A DNA stretch of 64,000 nucleotides from Pseudomonas sp. MYb327 (GTDB taxonomy: Bacteria; Pseudomonadota; Gammaproteobacteria; Pseudomonadales; Pseudomonadaceae), in the NCBI RefSeq assembly GCF_040438925.1, contig NZ_CP159258.1, positions 5,231,001 to 5,295,000 on the forward strand. Reading direction: 5' to 3'. Shown here in pieces: positions 18,248-27,660 of this stretch. The position numbers and the translations under genes were made by a program. Positions within the stretch are counted from its first letter, which is position 1. Each line of letters begins with the position of its first letter. The notes under the pieces are model-generated. The model did not search any database, was not told where the DNA came from, and saw nothing but the letters and a program-made list of their open reading frames with translations.

Positions 18248-19918
18248 GTGAAACAGAACTCCCTGAAAGGATGGTTCAAGAGCGGCGCCCCCGGCGTCTG
18301 GATCAGCGGTGGCGCGGTGTCCATCGCGGTCATCATGACCATTGGCCTGCTGGCAGTGATTGCCGTGCGCGGCCTGGGTCACTTCTGGCCGGCGGATCTG
18401 ATCCACGCCAGCTACGACGTGCCGGGCCAGGCCAATCACCTGGTCATCGGCGAAGTGGTACAGAAAGAAGAAGTGCCACGTGCGCGTCTGAAGAGCGCTG
18501 GCCTGCCGGTGCCGGACGAAGGCCCGGAATTCATGACCCGCGAGCTGATCAAGGTCGGCAACCGTGACCTGAACGGCAACGACTTCACCTGGATCGTCGG
18601 CGAGTGGCTGACCAACCAGAAAACCCCGGTCGAACTGATGGCCATCGAGCGTCGCGAGTGGGGCAACTTCTACGGCTACCTGGTCAACGTCAAACAGGAC
18701 GGCAAGGTCATCGCTGAAGGCGAAGCTGCATGGCCCGAGCTGCAAGCGCGGATCAACCGTGTGAATCAGTTGGCTGCGCAGCTCAAGACCCTGGAAAAGG
18801 TTGATATCGGTGCAATCAACGCCGGTCTCGAACGCATCCGTCTGCACGGCCGCAAACTGGAACTCGATGGCAAGCTCGACGCAACGGCGCAAGCGGACAT
18901 GGAATCCGAGCGCGCCGAGCTCAATGCTCGCTATCAGGACATCGAAGCGCGTCTGAGTGACCTGCACGCGCAGTTCAACCGCGACGCCTTGACCGCTCGT
19001 GATGCCAACGGCAAAGAGATCGAAATCGGCTTGGGCAAAGTGGTTCATGCCTACCAGCCGAACGCCATGGGTACTTTCACCAAGATCGGCTTTTACTTCA
19101 GCAAGGTCTGGGAATTCCTGAGCGACGACCCGCGTGAAGCGAACACCGAAGGCGGGATCTTCCCGGCCATCTTCGGCACCGTGATGATGACCCTGATCAT
19201 GGCGATGATCGTGACTCCGTTCGGCGTATTGGCGGCGGTGTACTTGCGTGAATACGCCAAGCAAAACGCGTTGACCCGGATTATCCGCATCGCCGTGAAC
19301 AACCTGGCGGGCGTTCCGGCGATCGTGTACGGCGTGTTCGGCCTGGGCTTCTTCGTTTACGTGCTCGGTGGCTCGCTCGACCGCTTGTTCTTCCCTGAAG
19401 CCTTGCCGGCGCCGACCTTCGGTACGCCGGGTCTGCTCTGGGCTTCGTTAACCCTGGCACTGCTGGCGGTGCCGGTGGTGATCGTGGCCACCGAAGAAGG
19501 CCTGGCGCGGATTCCTCGCACTGTGCGTGAAGGCTCGCTGGCCCTCGGCGCAACCAAGGCTGAAACCTTGTGGAAGATCGTGCTGCCAATGGCCAGCCCG
19601 GCGATGATGACCGGCATGATCCTCGCCGTAGCCCGCGCTGCCGGTGAAGTGGCGCCGCTGATGCTGGTGGGTGTGGTGAAACTGGCGCCGTCACTGCCGC
19701 TGGACGGTAACTACCCGTACCTGCACCTTGACCAAAAGATCATGCACCTGGGCTTCCACATCTATGACGTCGGCTTCCAGAGCCCGAACGTCGAAGCTGC
19801 ACGACCGCTGGTTTACGCCACGGCACTGCTGCTAGTACTGGTGATCGCCACGTTGAACCTGTCGGCGGTGTACATCCGTAACCACCTGCGCGAGAAGTAC
19901 AAAGCGCTGGATAGCTAA
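18248..19918 (+). CDS. pstA: Phosphate ABC transporter permease PstA, long form
   Basis: This 556-residue PstA has one membrane helix near residues 18-42, a 240-residue non-membrane domain with a coiled-coil-like stretch (about 160-245, rich in Leu, Glu and Ala), and the permease domain from about 300. The transporter loop GSLALGATKAETLWKIVLP and RAAGEVAPLMLVG are visible. It begins with GTG 18248, preceded by AAAGG. With PstC it forms the phosphate channel. Like PstC it carries an extra domain absent from enteric homologues. Confidence 0.93.
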   Translation: MKQNSLKGWFKSGAPGVWISGGAVSIAVIMTIGLLAVIAVRGLGHFWPADLIHASYDVPGQANHLVIGEVVQKEEVPRARLKSAGLPVPDEGPEFMTRELIKVGNRDLNGNDFTWIVGEWLTNQKTPVELMAIERREWGNFYGYLVNVKQDGKVIAEGEAAWPELQARINRVNQLAAQLKTLEKVDIGAINAGLERIRLHGRKLELDGKLDATAQADMESERAELNARYQDIEARLSDLHAQFNRDALTARDANGKEIEIGLGKVVHAYQPNAMGTFTKIGFYFSKVWEFLSDDPREANTEGGIFPAIFGTVMMTLIMAMIVTPFGVLAAVYLREYAKQNALTRIIRIAVNNLAGVPAIVYGVFGLGFFVYVLGGSLDRLFFPEALPAPTFGTPGLLWASLTLALLAVPVVIVATEEGLARIPRTVREGSLALGATKAETLWKIVLPMASPAMMTGMILAVARAAGEVAPLMLVGVVKLAPSLPLDGNYPYLHLDQKIMHLGFHIYDVGFQSPNVEAARPLVYATALLLVLVIATLNLSAVYIRNHLREKYKALDS

Positions 19919-19924
19919 CCGACC

Positions 19925-20011
19925 TGTAGGCGCTGGCTTGCCAGCGATGGCCTCACCGCGGTGAGCCTGCTGGACCGAGTTGCCAGCATCGCCAGCAAGC
20001 CGGCGCCTACA
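19925..20011. repeat. REP inverted pair between pstA and pstB
   Basis: Arms TGTAGGCGCTGGCTTGCCAG and CCAGCAAGCCGGCGCCTACA sit inside the operon, in a 163-nt gap between genes otherwise tightly linked. Confidence 0.83.
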
Positions 20012-20081
20012 AAAGAATTGTGTAACCCGCAGGCCCAACCTGCGGCAACCGAACCGAATTTGTTAGCACAGGGAGCCTCCC

Positions 20082-20915
20082 ATGCAGCACGAAGCACATA
20101 CCCACGGCATCAACATGTCGGCCCTGGGTCGCGACAAACAGAGCCTGAGCCTCGAGCAGGAAACCGTGGCCATCGAAGTGCCGGGCCTGAGCCTGTTCTA
20201 CGGCGAGAAACAAGCGCTGTACGACGTCAGCATGAACATCCCGAAACAGCGCGTGACCGCCTTCATCGGCCCGTCCGGCTGTGGCAAGTCCACGCTGCTG
20301 CGTACGTTCAACCGCATGAACGACCTGGTCGATGGCTGCCGTGTCGAAGGCGCGATCAACCTGTACGGCAACAACATCTACCGTAAAGGCGAAGACGTGG
20401 CCGAGCTGCGTCGTCGCGTCGGCATGGTGTTCCAGAAGCCCAACCCGTTCCCGAAAACCATCTACGAAAACGTGGTTTACGGCCTGCGCATCCAGGGCAT
20501 CAACAAGAAGCGCATCCTCGACGAAGCCGTTGAGTGGGCGTTGAAAGGCGCGGCATTGTGGGACGAAGTCAAAGACCGTCTGCACGAGTCGGCACTCGGC
20601 CTTTCCGGTGGTCAACAGCAACGTCTGGTCATCGCTCGCACCATCGCCGTGGAACCGGAAGTGTTGCTGCTCGACGAACCGTGCTCGGCACTCGACCCGA
20701 TCTCGACGCTGAAAGTCGAAGAGCTGATCTACGAACTCAAATCCAAGTTCACCATCGTCATCGTGACCCACAACATGCAGCAGGCCGCGCGGGTTTCCGA
20801 CTACACGGCGTTCATGTACATGGGCAAACTGGTTGAATTCGGCGATACCGACACCCTGTTTACCAATCCGGCGAAGAAGCAGACCGAAGACTACATCACC
20901 GGTCGTTACGGCTAG
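20082..20915 (+). CDS. pstB: Phosphate ABC transporter ATP-binding protein
   Basis: This 277-residue ATPase powers PstCA and takes part in phosphate sensing through PhoU and PhoR. Walker [13 protein letters not shown], signature LSGGQQQRL, Walker [14 protein letters not shown] and the switch His (VTHNMQQA) are all intact. An N-terminal extension of about 25 residues before the ABC core is usual in Pseudomonas. Start ATG 20082 with CAGGGAG upstream. A REP pair separates it from pstA. Confidence 0.96.
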   Translation: MQHEAHTHGINMSALGRDKQSLSLEQETVAIEVPGLSLFYGEKQALYDVSMNIPKQRVTAFIGPSGCGKSTLLRTFNRMNDLVDGCRVEGAINLYGNNIYRKGEDVAELRRRVGMVFQKPNPFPKTIYENVVYGLRIQGINKKRILDEAVEWALKGAALWDEVKDRLHESALGLSGGQQQRLVIARTIAVEPEVLLLDEPCSALDPISTLKVEELIYELKSKFTIVIVTHNMQQAARVSDYTAFMYMGKLVEFGDTDTLFTNPAKKQTEDYITGRYG

Positions 20916-20986
20916 GAAGCTGTGGTTGCTCACAGAACTGACGCTGCGGCCCACCGCACCTTACCGGACGCTCCAAGGACGCCAAC

Positions 20987-21748
20987 ATGATTAGTAAAGA
21001 AGGCCTTACCCACCACATTTCCGCACAGTTCAACGCCGAGCTCGAGGAAGTGCGCAGCCACCTCCTGGCCATGGGCGGGCTGGTCGAGAAGCAGGTCAAC
21101 GACGCAGTCACTGCGCTGATCGAGGCCGACTCCGGCCTGGCCCAGCAGGTGCGCGAGATCGACGACCAGATCAACCAGATGGAACGCAACATCGACGAAG
21201 AATGCCTGCGCATTCTGGCCCGTCGTCAGCCGGCGGCTTCCGACTTGCGCCTGATCATTAGCATCTCCAAATCGGTGATCGACCTGGAGCGCATCGGTGA
21301 CGAAGCGACCAAGATCGCCCGTCGCGCCATTCAGTTGTGCGAAGAAGGCGAAGCGCCGCGCGGTTACGTCGAAGTGCGCCACATCGGCGACCAGGTGCGC
21401 AACATGGTCCGCGATGCGCTGGACGCTTTCGCCCGCTTCGACGCCGACCTGGCGTTGTCGGTGGCGCAGTACGACAAGATCATCGACCGCGAATACAAGA
21501 CCGCCCTGCGCGAGCTGGCGACCTACATGATGGAAGACCCACGCTCTATCTCGCGGGTTCTGAGCATTATTTGGGTGCTGCGTTCGCTGGAGCGCATCGG
21601 CGACCACGCGCGCAATATCTCGGAGCTGGTGATTTACCTGGTGCGCGGCACCGACGTGCGTCACCTGGGGCTCAAGCGCATGAAGGAAGAAGTTGAAGGA
21701 ACCAGCGGCGAAACCGCTAATGTTCCGGGCAAATCTGACGATAAGTAA
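20987..21748 (+). CDS. phoU: Phosphate-specific transport system accessory protein PhoU
   Basis: This 253-residue protein made of two related three-helix bundles carries the PhoU metal-binding motifs, seen in the first half as SVIDLERIGDEATKIA and in the second as RSLERIGDHARNISE. It is the negative regulator that links the Pst transporter to PhoR, repressing the Pho regulon when phosphate is plentiful. Start ATG 20987 (MISKEGLTHHI) with AAGGA upstream. It is the last gene of the pst operon and is followed by a terminator. Confidence 0.95.
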   Translation: MISKEGLTHHISAQFNAELEEVRSHLLAMGGLVEKQVNDAVTALIEADSGLAQQVREIDDQINQMERNIDEECLRILARRQPAASDLRLIISISKSVIDLERIGDEATKIARRAIQLCEEGEAPRGYVEVRHIGDQVRNMVRDALDAFARFDADLALSVAQYDKIIDREYKTALRELATYMMEDPRSISRVLSIIWVLRSLERIGDHARNISELVIYLVRGTDVRHLGLKRMKEEVEGTSGETANVPGKSDDK

Positions 21749-21764
21749 GATTGCCCAAGTAAAG

Positions 21765-21795
21765 CGCCCGGCCTTTTGGCCGGGCGTTTCTGTTT
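21765..21795 (+). terminator. Rho-independent terminator of pstCAB-phoU
   Basis: CGCCCGGCC pairs with GGCCGGGCG around a TTTT loop and is followed by TTTCTGTTT, 16 nt past the phoU stop. Confidence 0.88.
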
Positions 21796-21916
21796 GTGGT
21801 TTGCGAATTTCAAAAGCAGCACCCGCGAACGAAAAGTCCCGGCGTGACTGAAGGTTTTTGGCAATGTGCCATCAGCAAGACGGTATGCTTGCCGGGATTT
21901 TTTAAAGGGGTTATGG

Positions 21917-22813
21917 ATGAGTAAGGTCAGTGTGTTGGTCGTGGACGATGCCTCGTTCATTCGTGACCTGGTGAAGAAATGCCTGCGTAACTATTTCCCG
22001 GGTATGCAGATCGAAGATGCGGTCAACGGCAAAAAGGCTCAAGCCCTGCTGAGCCGGGAGGCGTTCGATCTGGTCCTGTGCGACTGGGAAATGCCGGAAA
22101 TGTCCGGCCTCGAACTGCTGACCTGGTGCCGCGAGCAGGAAACGCTCAAGGCCATGCCATTCGTGATGGTGACCAGTCGCGGCGACAAAGAGAACGTCGT
22201 CCAGGCGATCCAGGCCGGCGTTTCCGGCTACGTCAGCAAGCCCTTCACCAACGAACAACTGATTACCAAGGTCAAGCAAGCGCTGCACAAGGTCGGCAAA
22301 CTCGACTCGTTGATGAGCGTTGCCGCGACCAAAACCAGCTCTGCCTTCGGCAACGATTCCCTGAACGCATTGACCGGTGGCAAGGCTGCCGTGGTCGCGC
22401 CATCGCCTGTCGCTGCACCGTCCCGTGGCTTGCTCAACAGCCCGCCGGTCAAGGCACCCGTAACCGCAGCCAGCGGCGGACGTGGCCAGGGGCAATTGCG
22501 TTTGCCCAACGGCATTCAATCCTGCGTCATCAAGGCGCTCAGCCTCAAAGAAGCGCTGCTGGTGGTGAAACGCACGGAAACGCTGCCGCAAGTCCTCGAC
22601 AGCGCTGTACTGGACCTGGAGCAGGGCGACAACGCCGAAACTGCTCGTCTGAATGGCTACCTGCACGCCGTTGTCGCCCACGAGCCGAAGCCCGACAGCG
22701 ACTGGCTGCAACTGACCTTCCGTTTCGTCGATCAGGACGCACAGAAACTTGATTACATCTCGCGCCTGATTGCACGGGGTACGGCGCAGAAGCACTTTAT
22801 TCCTGGCGCTTGA
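21917..22813 (+). CDS. Response regulator with C-terminal PilZ-like domain
   Basis: This 298-residue protein has an N-terminal receiver domain (residues 1-120: VVDDASFIRD acidic pair, phospho-acceptor Asp in LVLCDWEMPEMSG, Lys in VSKPFTNEQL). A flexible Ala/Pro/Ser linker (about 145-195) follows, then a C-terminal domain of about 95 residues that resembles PilZ folds. There is no DNA-binding domain. The start is ATG 21917 (MSKVSVLVV), preceded by AAGGGG. It occupies the same position after phoU in P. aeruginosa. Its partner kinase and any c-di-GMP binding are unknown; the canonical RxxxR of PilZ is not evident. Confidence 0.82.
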   Translation: MSKVSVLVVDDASFIRDLVKKCLRNYFPGMQIEDAVNGKKAQALLSREAFDLVLCDWEMPEMSGLELLTWCREQETLKAMPFVMVTSRGDKENVVQAIQAGVSGYVSKPFTNEQLITKVKQALHKVGKLDSLMSVAATKTSSAFGNDSLNALTGGKAAVVAPSPVAAPSRGLLNSPPVKAPVTAASGGRGQGQLRLPNGIQSCVIKALSLKEALLVVKRTETLPQVLDSAVLDLEQGDNAETARLNGYLHAVVAHEPKPDSDWLQLTFRFVDQDAQKLDYISRLIARGTAQKHFIPGA

Positions 22814-22833
22814 GTCTGGTCATCGCCTGTCAG

Positions 22834-22908
22834 GCCGCTATCGCGGGCAAGCCCGCTCCTACAGGTTCTCCACCGTACTTGTGGGAGCGGGCTTGCCCGC
22901 GATGGCAC
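22834..22908. repeat. REP inverted pair
   Basis: Arms CTATCGCGGGCAAGCCCGCTCCTACA and TGTGGGAGCGGGCTTGCCCGCGATGG lie between the response regulator and the M23 peptidase gene. Confidence 0.87.
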
Positions 22909-23021
22909 CGGAACAAACACCGCACATCAGCGTCACTGCCAATCTTGAAACATCTGCCGACTACACAGGTCAATTCCGACTGCTAGGCTCAATCCAGACC
23001 CTACTCGACAGAACCCCGCCC

Positions 23022-23918
23022 ATGCTTGCGCGCCTGCTGCTTTTCTGTGGACTGTTCATGGCCGCCTCCTCGGCGATGGCCACGACGATCTACAAGTCCA
23101 CCGACGCCAATGGCGTGGTCTCCTACAGCGACCGCCCCACGAAAGGCTCGACGGTGTTCACTTTTCGCGATCGCATGGTCGAGCACCTTGAGCGTCAGGT
23201 GTACCTGGTGATCATGAAGAAGGAAGGCGTGGACAGCGTGTATGTACGCAATGACTTGTATGCGCCGGTCGAGATCGAATTGAGTTTTGCCGGGTTGAAG
23301 AACGTCAGCGGCGCGCCGAGCCGGCCGATTCGCCGGGTGATGCCGGCGCGCAGCAGCATCCGTCTGGCGATGCTCACGGCGACGCAGGCCGAAAGGCCGA
23401 TTGCCTACATTCCCAAGTTCGAATATTCCCTGGGCGACCCCGCAGGTGCCTCCATGGCCTATCGATACCCGTTGCCCTGGCGTGGCGGGCCGTTTCGAGT
23501 GAGTCAGGGCGCCAATGGCCAATACAGTCACTTCGGGCCGAAGAGCCGTTACGCCATCGACATCGCCATGCCCGAGGGCACGCCGATCATTGCCGCGCGC
23601 GGCGGGGTGGTGATCAAGACTGAAAACAGCCAGGACGGGCGTGGCACCGACGCGTCGGGCAATTTTGTGCGAGTGCTGCACAACGATGGGACCATGGGCG
23701 TGTACCTGCACCTGAAAAAAGGCTCGGTCAGTGTTCGGGAAGGGCAGCGGGTGGCAGTGGGCAGCCCACTGGCGTTATCGGGCAATACCGGCAACAGCAC
23801 CGGCCCGCACCTGCACTTCGTGGTGCAGCGCAATACCGGGATGGGGCTGGTGTCGATTCCGTATCAGTTCAACCAATCGATGGGCGCGTTGCCCAACTTT
23901 GTGGTGGGCAAGCAATAA
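23022..23918 (+). CDS. M23 family metallopeptidase with DUF4124 N-terminus
   Basis: This 298-residue exported protein has a signal peptide (MLARLLLFCGLFMAASSAMA), a short DUF4124-like segment (TTIYKSTDANGVVSYSDRP), a middle region without recognised domain, and a C-terminal M23 lysostaphin-type peptidase. The zinc and catalytic residues appear as SHFGPKSRYAIDI (His..Asp) and GPHLHF (HxH), so it is likely active on peptidoglycan cross-links in the periplasm. The start at ATG 23022 is chosen because the signal peptide begins there; the frame is open for 84 codons upstream across a REP element, which is not coding. Confidence 0.88.
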   Translation: MLARLLLFCGLFMAASSAMATTIYKSTDANGVVSYSDRPTKGSTVFTFRDRMVEHLERQVYLVIMKKEGVDSVYVRNDLYAPVEIELSFAGLKNVSGAPSRPIRRVMPARSSIRLAMLTATQAERPIAYIPKFEYSLGDPAGASMAYRYPLPWRGGPFRVSQGANGQYSHFGPKSRYAIDIAMPEGTPIIAARGGVVIKTENSQDGRGTDASGNFVRVLHNDGTMGVYLHLKKGSVSVREGQRVAVGSPLALSGNTGNSTGPHLHFVVQRNTGMGLVSIPYQFNQSMGALPNFVVGKQ

Positions 23919-23939
23919 CGAGGGCTTGCGAAGACTTAC

Positions 23940-23969
23940 TGTGGGGAGGGAGCAAGCTCCCTCGCCACA
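23940..23969. repeat. REP-like palindrome (TGTGG..GGAGCAAGCTCC..CCACA type)
   Basis: This near-perfect 30-bp palindrome of another frequent fluorescens-group repeat family lies between the convergent M23 and CorC-type genes and may end both transcripts. Confidence 0.75.
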
Positions 23970-23986
23970 AGAGCCGATCGCTTCAC

Positions 23987-25327
23987 TCAGTCCAGCATCA
24001 ACACCTTGGCCAGCACGATCTTCGGCCCTTTCATCTTCTTGATGATGATCCGCAGACCTTCGACTTCCAGCACTTCTTCCTCTTCCGGCACTCGCTTGAG
24101 GCTTTCGTAAACCAGCCCGGCGAGGGTTTCAGCTTCAACGTGATCCAGATCGATACCCAACAAACGCTCGACCTTGAACAACGGCGTATCGCCCCGCACC
24201 AGCAGTTTGCCCGGCTGATACGCGAGGATGCCGCGCTCGGCCTTGCGGTGTTCGTCCTGAATGTCACCCACCAGCACTTCCAGCACGTCTTCCATGGTCA
24301 GGTAGCCGATGATGTTGCCGTCGGCCTCTTCGACCACGGCGAAGTGCGAGCCACCCTTGCGGAACTGCTCCAGCAGTTGCGACAGCGGCATGTGCCTGGA
24401 CACACGCTCCAGCGGACGGGTCAGCTCAGCCAGGTTGAACGACTCGGGAATGTGGTCCAGTGCCGCCAGCTCTAGCAGCAAATCCTTGATGTGCAGCAAG
24501 CCGACGAACTCCTGGCGCTCGCTGTCGTACACCGGATAACGGCTGAACTTGTGGCGACGGAACATCGCCAGGATTTCCTTGAGCGGTGCGTTGAACTCCA
24601 GGGTCACCAGGTCTTCGCGGGAGTTGGCCCAGTCGACCACTTCCAACTCACCCATTTCCACCGCCGAGGCCAATACGCGCATGCCCTGATCGCTCGGGTC
24701 CTGGCCACGGCTGGAGTGCAGGATCAGTTTCAGTTCTTCTCGGCTGTAGTGGTGCTCGTGATGCGGGCCCGGTTCACCCTGGCCGGCGATGCGCAAAATC
24801 TGGTTGGCGCTGGCGTTGAGCAAGTAAATGGCCGGGTACATGGCCCAGTAGAACAGGTACAACGGCACGGCGGTCCACAGCGACAGCAGCTCGGGTTTGC
24901 GGATAGCCCAGGATTTTGGGGCAAGCTCGCCGACCACGATGTGCAGGTACGAAATGATGAAGAACGCGGTGAAGAACGACACCGCCTTGACCACCTCGGC
25001 GGATTGCACGCCGACGGTTTCCAGCAACGGCTCCAGAAGGTGCGCGAACGCCGGCTCACCGACCCAGCCGAGGCCAAGGGAAGCGAGTGTGATACCCAAT
25101 TGGCACGCCGACAGGTAGGCATCGAGCTGACTGTGCACGGTGCGCAGGATGTGCCCGCGCCAGCCGTGTTGTTCAGCGATGGCTTCGACCCGGGTCGAGC
25201 GCAGTTTGACCATGGCAAATTCCGCCGCAACGAAAAAGCCGTTGAGCAGTACCAGGATCAGAGCAAAAAGAATCATGCCGAAATCGGCGAATATTGTTGC
25301 GAGGGTCAAGCCAGGGGAAGGGTCCAT
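23987..25327 (-). CDS. CNNM/CorC-family membrane protein (DUF21-CBS-CorC)
   Basis: This 446-residue inner-membrane protein has a DUF21 transmembrane domain (about residues 12-195, with VLLNGFFVAAEFAMVKLR and SLGLGWVGEPAF), two CBS domains (about 215-345) and a C-terminal CorC_HlyC domain (about 360-440). Members are often labelled hemolysins but are linked to magnesium, cobalt or other ion transport. It lies downstream of phoBR in the same direction; the gap of 124 nt to phoR leaves co-transcription possible. Start ATG 25327. Confidence 0.88.
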   Translation of the reverse strand: MDPSPGLTLATIFADFGMILFALILVLLNGFFVAAEFAMVKLRSTRVEAIAEQHGWRGHILRTVHSQLDAYLSACQLGITLASLGLGWVGEPAFAHLLEPLLETVGVQSAEVVKAVSFFTAFFIISYLHIVVGELAPKSWAIRKPELLSLWTAVPLYLFYWAMYPAIYLLNASANQILRIAGQGEPGPHHEHHYSREELKLILHSSRGQDPSDQGMRVLASAVEMGELEVVDWANSREDLVTLEFNAPLKEILAMFRRHKFSRYPVYDSERQEFVGLLHIKDLLLELAALDHIPESFNLAELTRPLERVSRHMPLSQLLEQFRKGGSHFAVVEEADGNIIGYLTMEDVLEVLVGDIQDEHRKAERGILAYQPGKLLVRGDTPLFKVERLLGIDLDHVEAETLAGLVYESLKRVPEEEEVLEVEGLRIIIKKMKGPKIVLAKVLMLD

Positions 25328-25450
25328 GATGGAGTTTTGCGGGTTCCGTGAATTCGAAAGGGAAGAAAAATGTGTACCTGAAAGGCAGGCACAAGTCAGC
25401 CAATGTAGCGGCTGACCAGTCGATTGCCTAGTGGCGCGTGCTGGCCGGTA

Positions 25451-26773
25451 TCACTCAGCCGGGCTGATGACCCTGGATTGGCTAACTTGAGCAGGTGCGA
25501 AATGGCAAGTAAAGGTACTGCCGTGGCCCGGCACGCTGCTGATTTCCATGCGTGCGCGATGGCGCAACAGCACGTGCTTGACGATCGCCAGGCCCAGGCC
25601 GGTGCCGCCGGTGTTGGAGTTGCGGCTGGAGTCGACGCGGTAGAAACGTTCGGTCAGGCGCGGCAGGTGTTTGCTGTCGATACCAATCCCGGAATCCTGC
25701 ACGCTCAGGTGCGCGCCTTGCTCGTCACCCCACCAGCGAATGCGAATATTGCCTTCAGCCTGGGTGTATTTCACGGCGTTGAACACCAGGTTTGAAAACG
25801 CGCTGCGCAATTCGGGTTCACTGCCCTTGAGCAGAATCGTCGGGTCGGCTTCCAGGGTAATACGCTGATTCTTCTGGCCGGACAGCTGTTGAGCGTCACT
25901 CTTGATCGATTGCAGCAAACCGTCGATGGCCACCGGCTGGTTGTCCGACGGGTAATCGGTGGCTTCCAGTTTGGCCAGCAACAGCAAATCGTTGAGCAAC
26001 GTCTGCATGCGCCCGCCTTGCTGCTGCATTTGCTGCAGGGCGCGGGTCCAGCGGGGGTTCACTTCCTCGACATTGTCGAGCAGGGTTTCCAGATAGCCGC
26101 AAATCACCGTCAGCGGCGTGCGCAATTCATGAGACACGTTGGCGATGAAGTCTTTGCGCATCTGTTCCAGCTGATGGATGCGCGTCACGTCGCGCACCAG
26201 CATCAAGTGCTCGTTGTTGCCGTAGCGAGTGATGTACAGCTGAATGCGCATCCGGTCGTTGGTCGGCGAGGGGATTTCCAGCGGTTCGGCGTAGCTGTCC
26301 TGCTCGAAATATTCCTTGAAGCGCGGGTGGCGCACCAGGTTGGTCACAGGCTGGCCGCTGTCTTGTGGCGTCTTGAGGCCCAGTAATGTTTCAGCGGCGC
26401 GGTTCCACCATTCCAGGTTGCCATCGCTGTCGAGCATGACCACGGCGTCTTTCAACGCGGCGGTGGATTCCTGGACGCGGTCGATCACCGCTTGCAAGCG
26501 CCCGCGAACCCGTTGGTCACGACGTTGCAGATGGTAGATGCTGTCGAACACTTCACCCCACAAGCCGTAGCCATCGGGCGGCGCTTCATCCGGTTGATGC
26601 AGACGCAACCATTCGTGCAGACGCAGCAACTGCTTGAGGGTCCAGGCCAGGTAAAGACCCAGGCCCGCGGCGAGACTCCAGCCGTAGTAGCCGGTGATCA
26701 GACCGATCACCAGGCAGGCGGTGACCAGCAGCAGCATGTGGCGAATCAGGGTGCCATGCCAGTTTTGGTTCAC
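25451..26773 (-). CDS. phoR: Phosphate regulon sensor histidine kinase
   Basis: This 440-residue sensor kinase has two adjacent N-terminal membrane helices (about residues 10-47) with almost no periplasmic loop, a PAS domain (about 95-200), the H-box FIANVSHELRTPLT (about 215) and the ATPase domain (NLVFNAVKYT, DSGIGI, GTGLGL). It phosphorylates PhoB when phosphate is scarce, taking its signal from PstB/PhoU rather than from phosphate itself. The start is a GTG at 26773 (VNQNWHGTLIRH). It lies 45 nt behind phoB in the same operon. Confidence 0.94.
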   Translation of the reverse strand: MNQNWHGTLIRHMLLLVTACLVIGLITGYYGWSLAAGLGLYLAWTLKQLLRLHEWLRLHQPDEAPPDGYGLWGEVFDSIYHLQRRDQRVRGRLQAVIDRVQESTAALKDAVVMLDSDGNLEWWNRAAETLLGLKTPQDSGQPVTNLVRHPRFKEYFEQDSYAEPLEIPSPTNDRMRIQLYITRYGNNEHLMLVRDVTRIHQLEQMRKDFIANVSHELRTPLTVICGYLETLLDNVEEVNPRWTRALQQMQQQGGRMQTLLNDLLLLAKLEATDYPSDNQPVAIDGLLQSIKSDAQQLSGQKNQRITLEADPTILLKGSEPELRSAFSNLVFNAVKYTQAEGNIRIRWWGDEQGAHLSVQDSGIGIDSKHLPRLTERFYRVDSSRNSNTGGTGLGLAIVKHVLLRHRARMEISSVPGHGSTFTCHFAPAQVSQSRVISPAE

Positions 26774-26818
26774 TTGAACGCGCGTCCTTGTCAGCTTGTC
26801 GTGCAGTAACGGTCGGGA

Positions 26819-27508
26819 TCAGGCTTTCGTGGAAAACCGGTAGCCAGTGCCGCGCACGGTTTGTACCAGGTTTTCGTAGGCATCGCCGAGGGCTTTGCGC
26901 AGGCGGCGGATGTGCACGTCCACGGTGCGCTCCTCAACATAAACGTTGCCGCCCCAGACCTGATCCAGCAACTGGCCGCGAGTGTAGGCGCGTTCCTGGT
27001 GGGTCATGAAGAATTGCAGCAGACGGTATTCAGTCGGCCCCATTTCCGCCGGTTTGCCGTCGATGGTCACGCGGTGGCCAATAGGGTCCAGCAGCAGGCC
27101 ACCGACTTCAATCGGCGCCTCGCCATCGGTAGGCCCGGCCCGACGCAATACGGCTTTGAGGCGTGCGACCAGTTCACGGGGGGAAAACGGTTTGGTGATG
27201 TAGTCGTCAGCGCCGACTTCCAGGCCCTGGATCTTGTTGTCCTCTTCGCCCTTGGCGGTGAGCATGATGATCGGGATATCCCCGGTCAGCTCATCACGCT
27301 TGAGGCGGCGGGCCAACTCGATGCCGGAGGTGCCGGGCAGCATCCAGTCGAGCAGGATCAGGTCCGGTTTGCGATCGACGATAATGGCGTGGGCCTGCTG
27401 GGAGTTCTCCGCCTCCAGGCAGTCATAGCCGGCCATTTCCAACGCAACGGCGATCATTTCGCGAATGGGCGCTTCGTCGTCGACGATCAGAATGCTCCTG
27501 CCAACCAT
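26819..27508 (-). CDS. phoB: Phosphate regulon response regulator
   Basis: This 229-residue OmpR-family regulator has a receiver domain ([11 protein letters not shown], phospho-Asp in [13 protein letters not shown], Lys in [13 protein letters not shown]) and a winged-helix DNA-binding domain (about 135-227: [28 protein letters not shown]). Phosphorylated by PhoR, it binds Pho boxes such as those found here before pstS and pstC. A candidate Pho box at 27562-27579 in the right orientation suggests autoregulation. Start ATG 27508. Confidence 0.96.
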   Translation of the reverse strand: MVGRSILIVDDEAPIREMIAVALEMAGYDCLEAENSQQAHAIIVDRKPDLILLDWMLPGTSGIELARRLKRDELTGDIPIIMLTAKGEEDNKIQGLEVGADDYITKPFSPRELVARLKAVLRRAGPTDGEAPIEVGGLLLDPIGHRVTIDGKPAEMGPTEYRLLQFFMTHQERAYTRGQLLDQVWGGNVYVEERTVDVHIRRLRKALGDAYENLVQTVRGTGYRFSTKA

Positions 27509-27520
27509 GCCTTAATCCTC

Positions 27521-27538
27521 TTGTCATTTAACTGTCTT
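27521..27538 (+). promoter_or_regulatory. Pho-box-like site, forward orientation
   Basis: TTGTCAT-TTAA-CTGTCTT matches 12 of 14 consensus positions, but points away from phoB towards the gene at 27661. Confidence 0.5.
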
Positions 27539-27561
27539 GCGCCGCATTAGATAACGGAATT

Positions 27562-27579
27562 ATTGCAGTCGTGTGACAG
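27562..27579 (-). promoter_or_regulatory. Candidate Pho box upstream of phoB
   Basis: Read on the minus strand, CTGTCAC-ACGA-CTGCAAT matches 11 of 14 consensus positions and lies 53 nt before the phoB start. Autoactivation of phoBR by PhoB is known in other proteobacteria. Confidence 0.6.
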
Positions 27580-27660
27580 TATTTTAGTCGCACGGCGATT
27601 GTCATGAACCTGGACTAAGCTCTAAGTCCGAATCCTGACAACCACAAAAGGAAGGTTTCC

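Noticed and set aside
16598..19264. 888-codon open frame on the minus strand opposite pstC-pstA
   Set aside because: It is the mirror of strongly codon-biased high-GC genes. The translation is rich in His, Gln and Arg, has no known domain, and both sense genes are certain.
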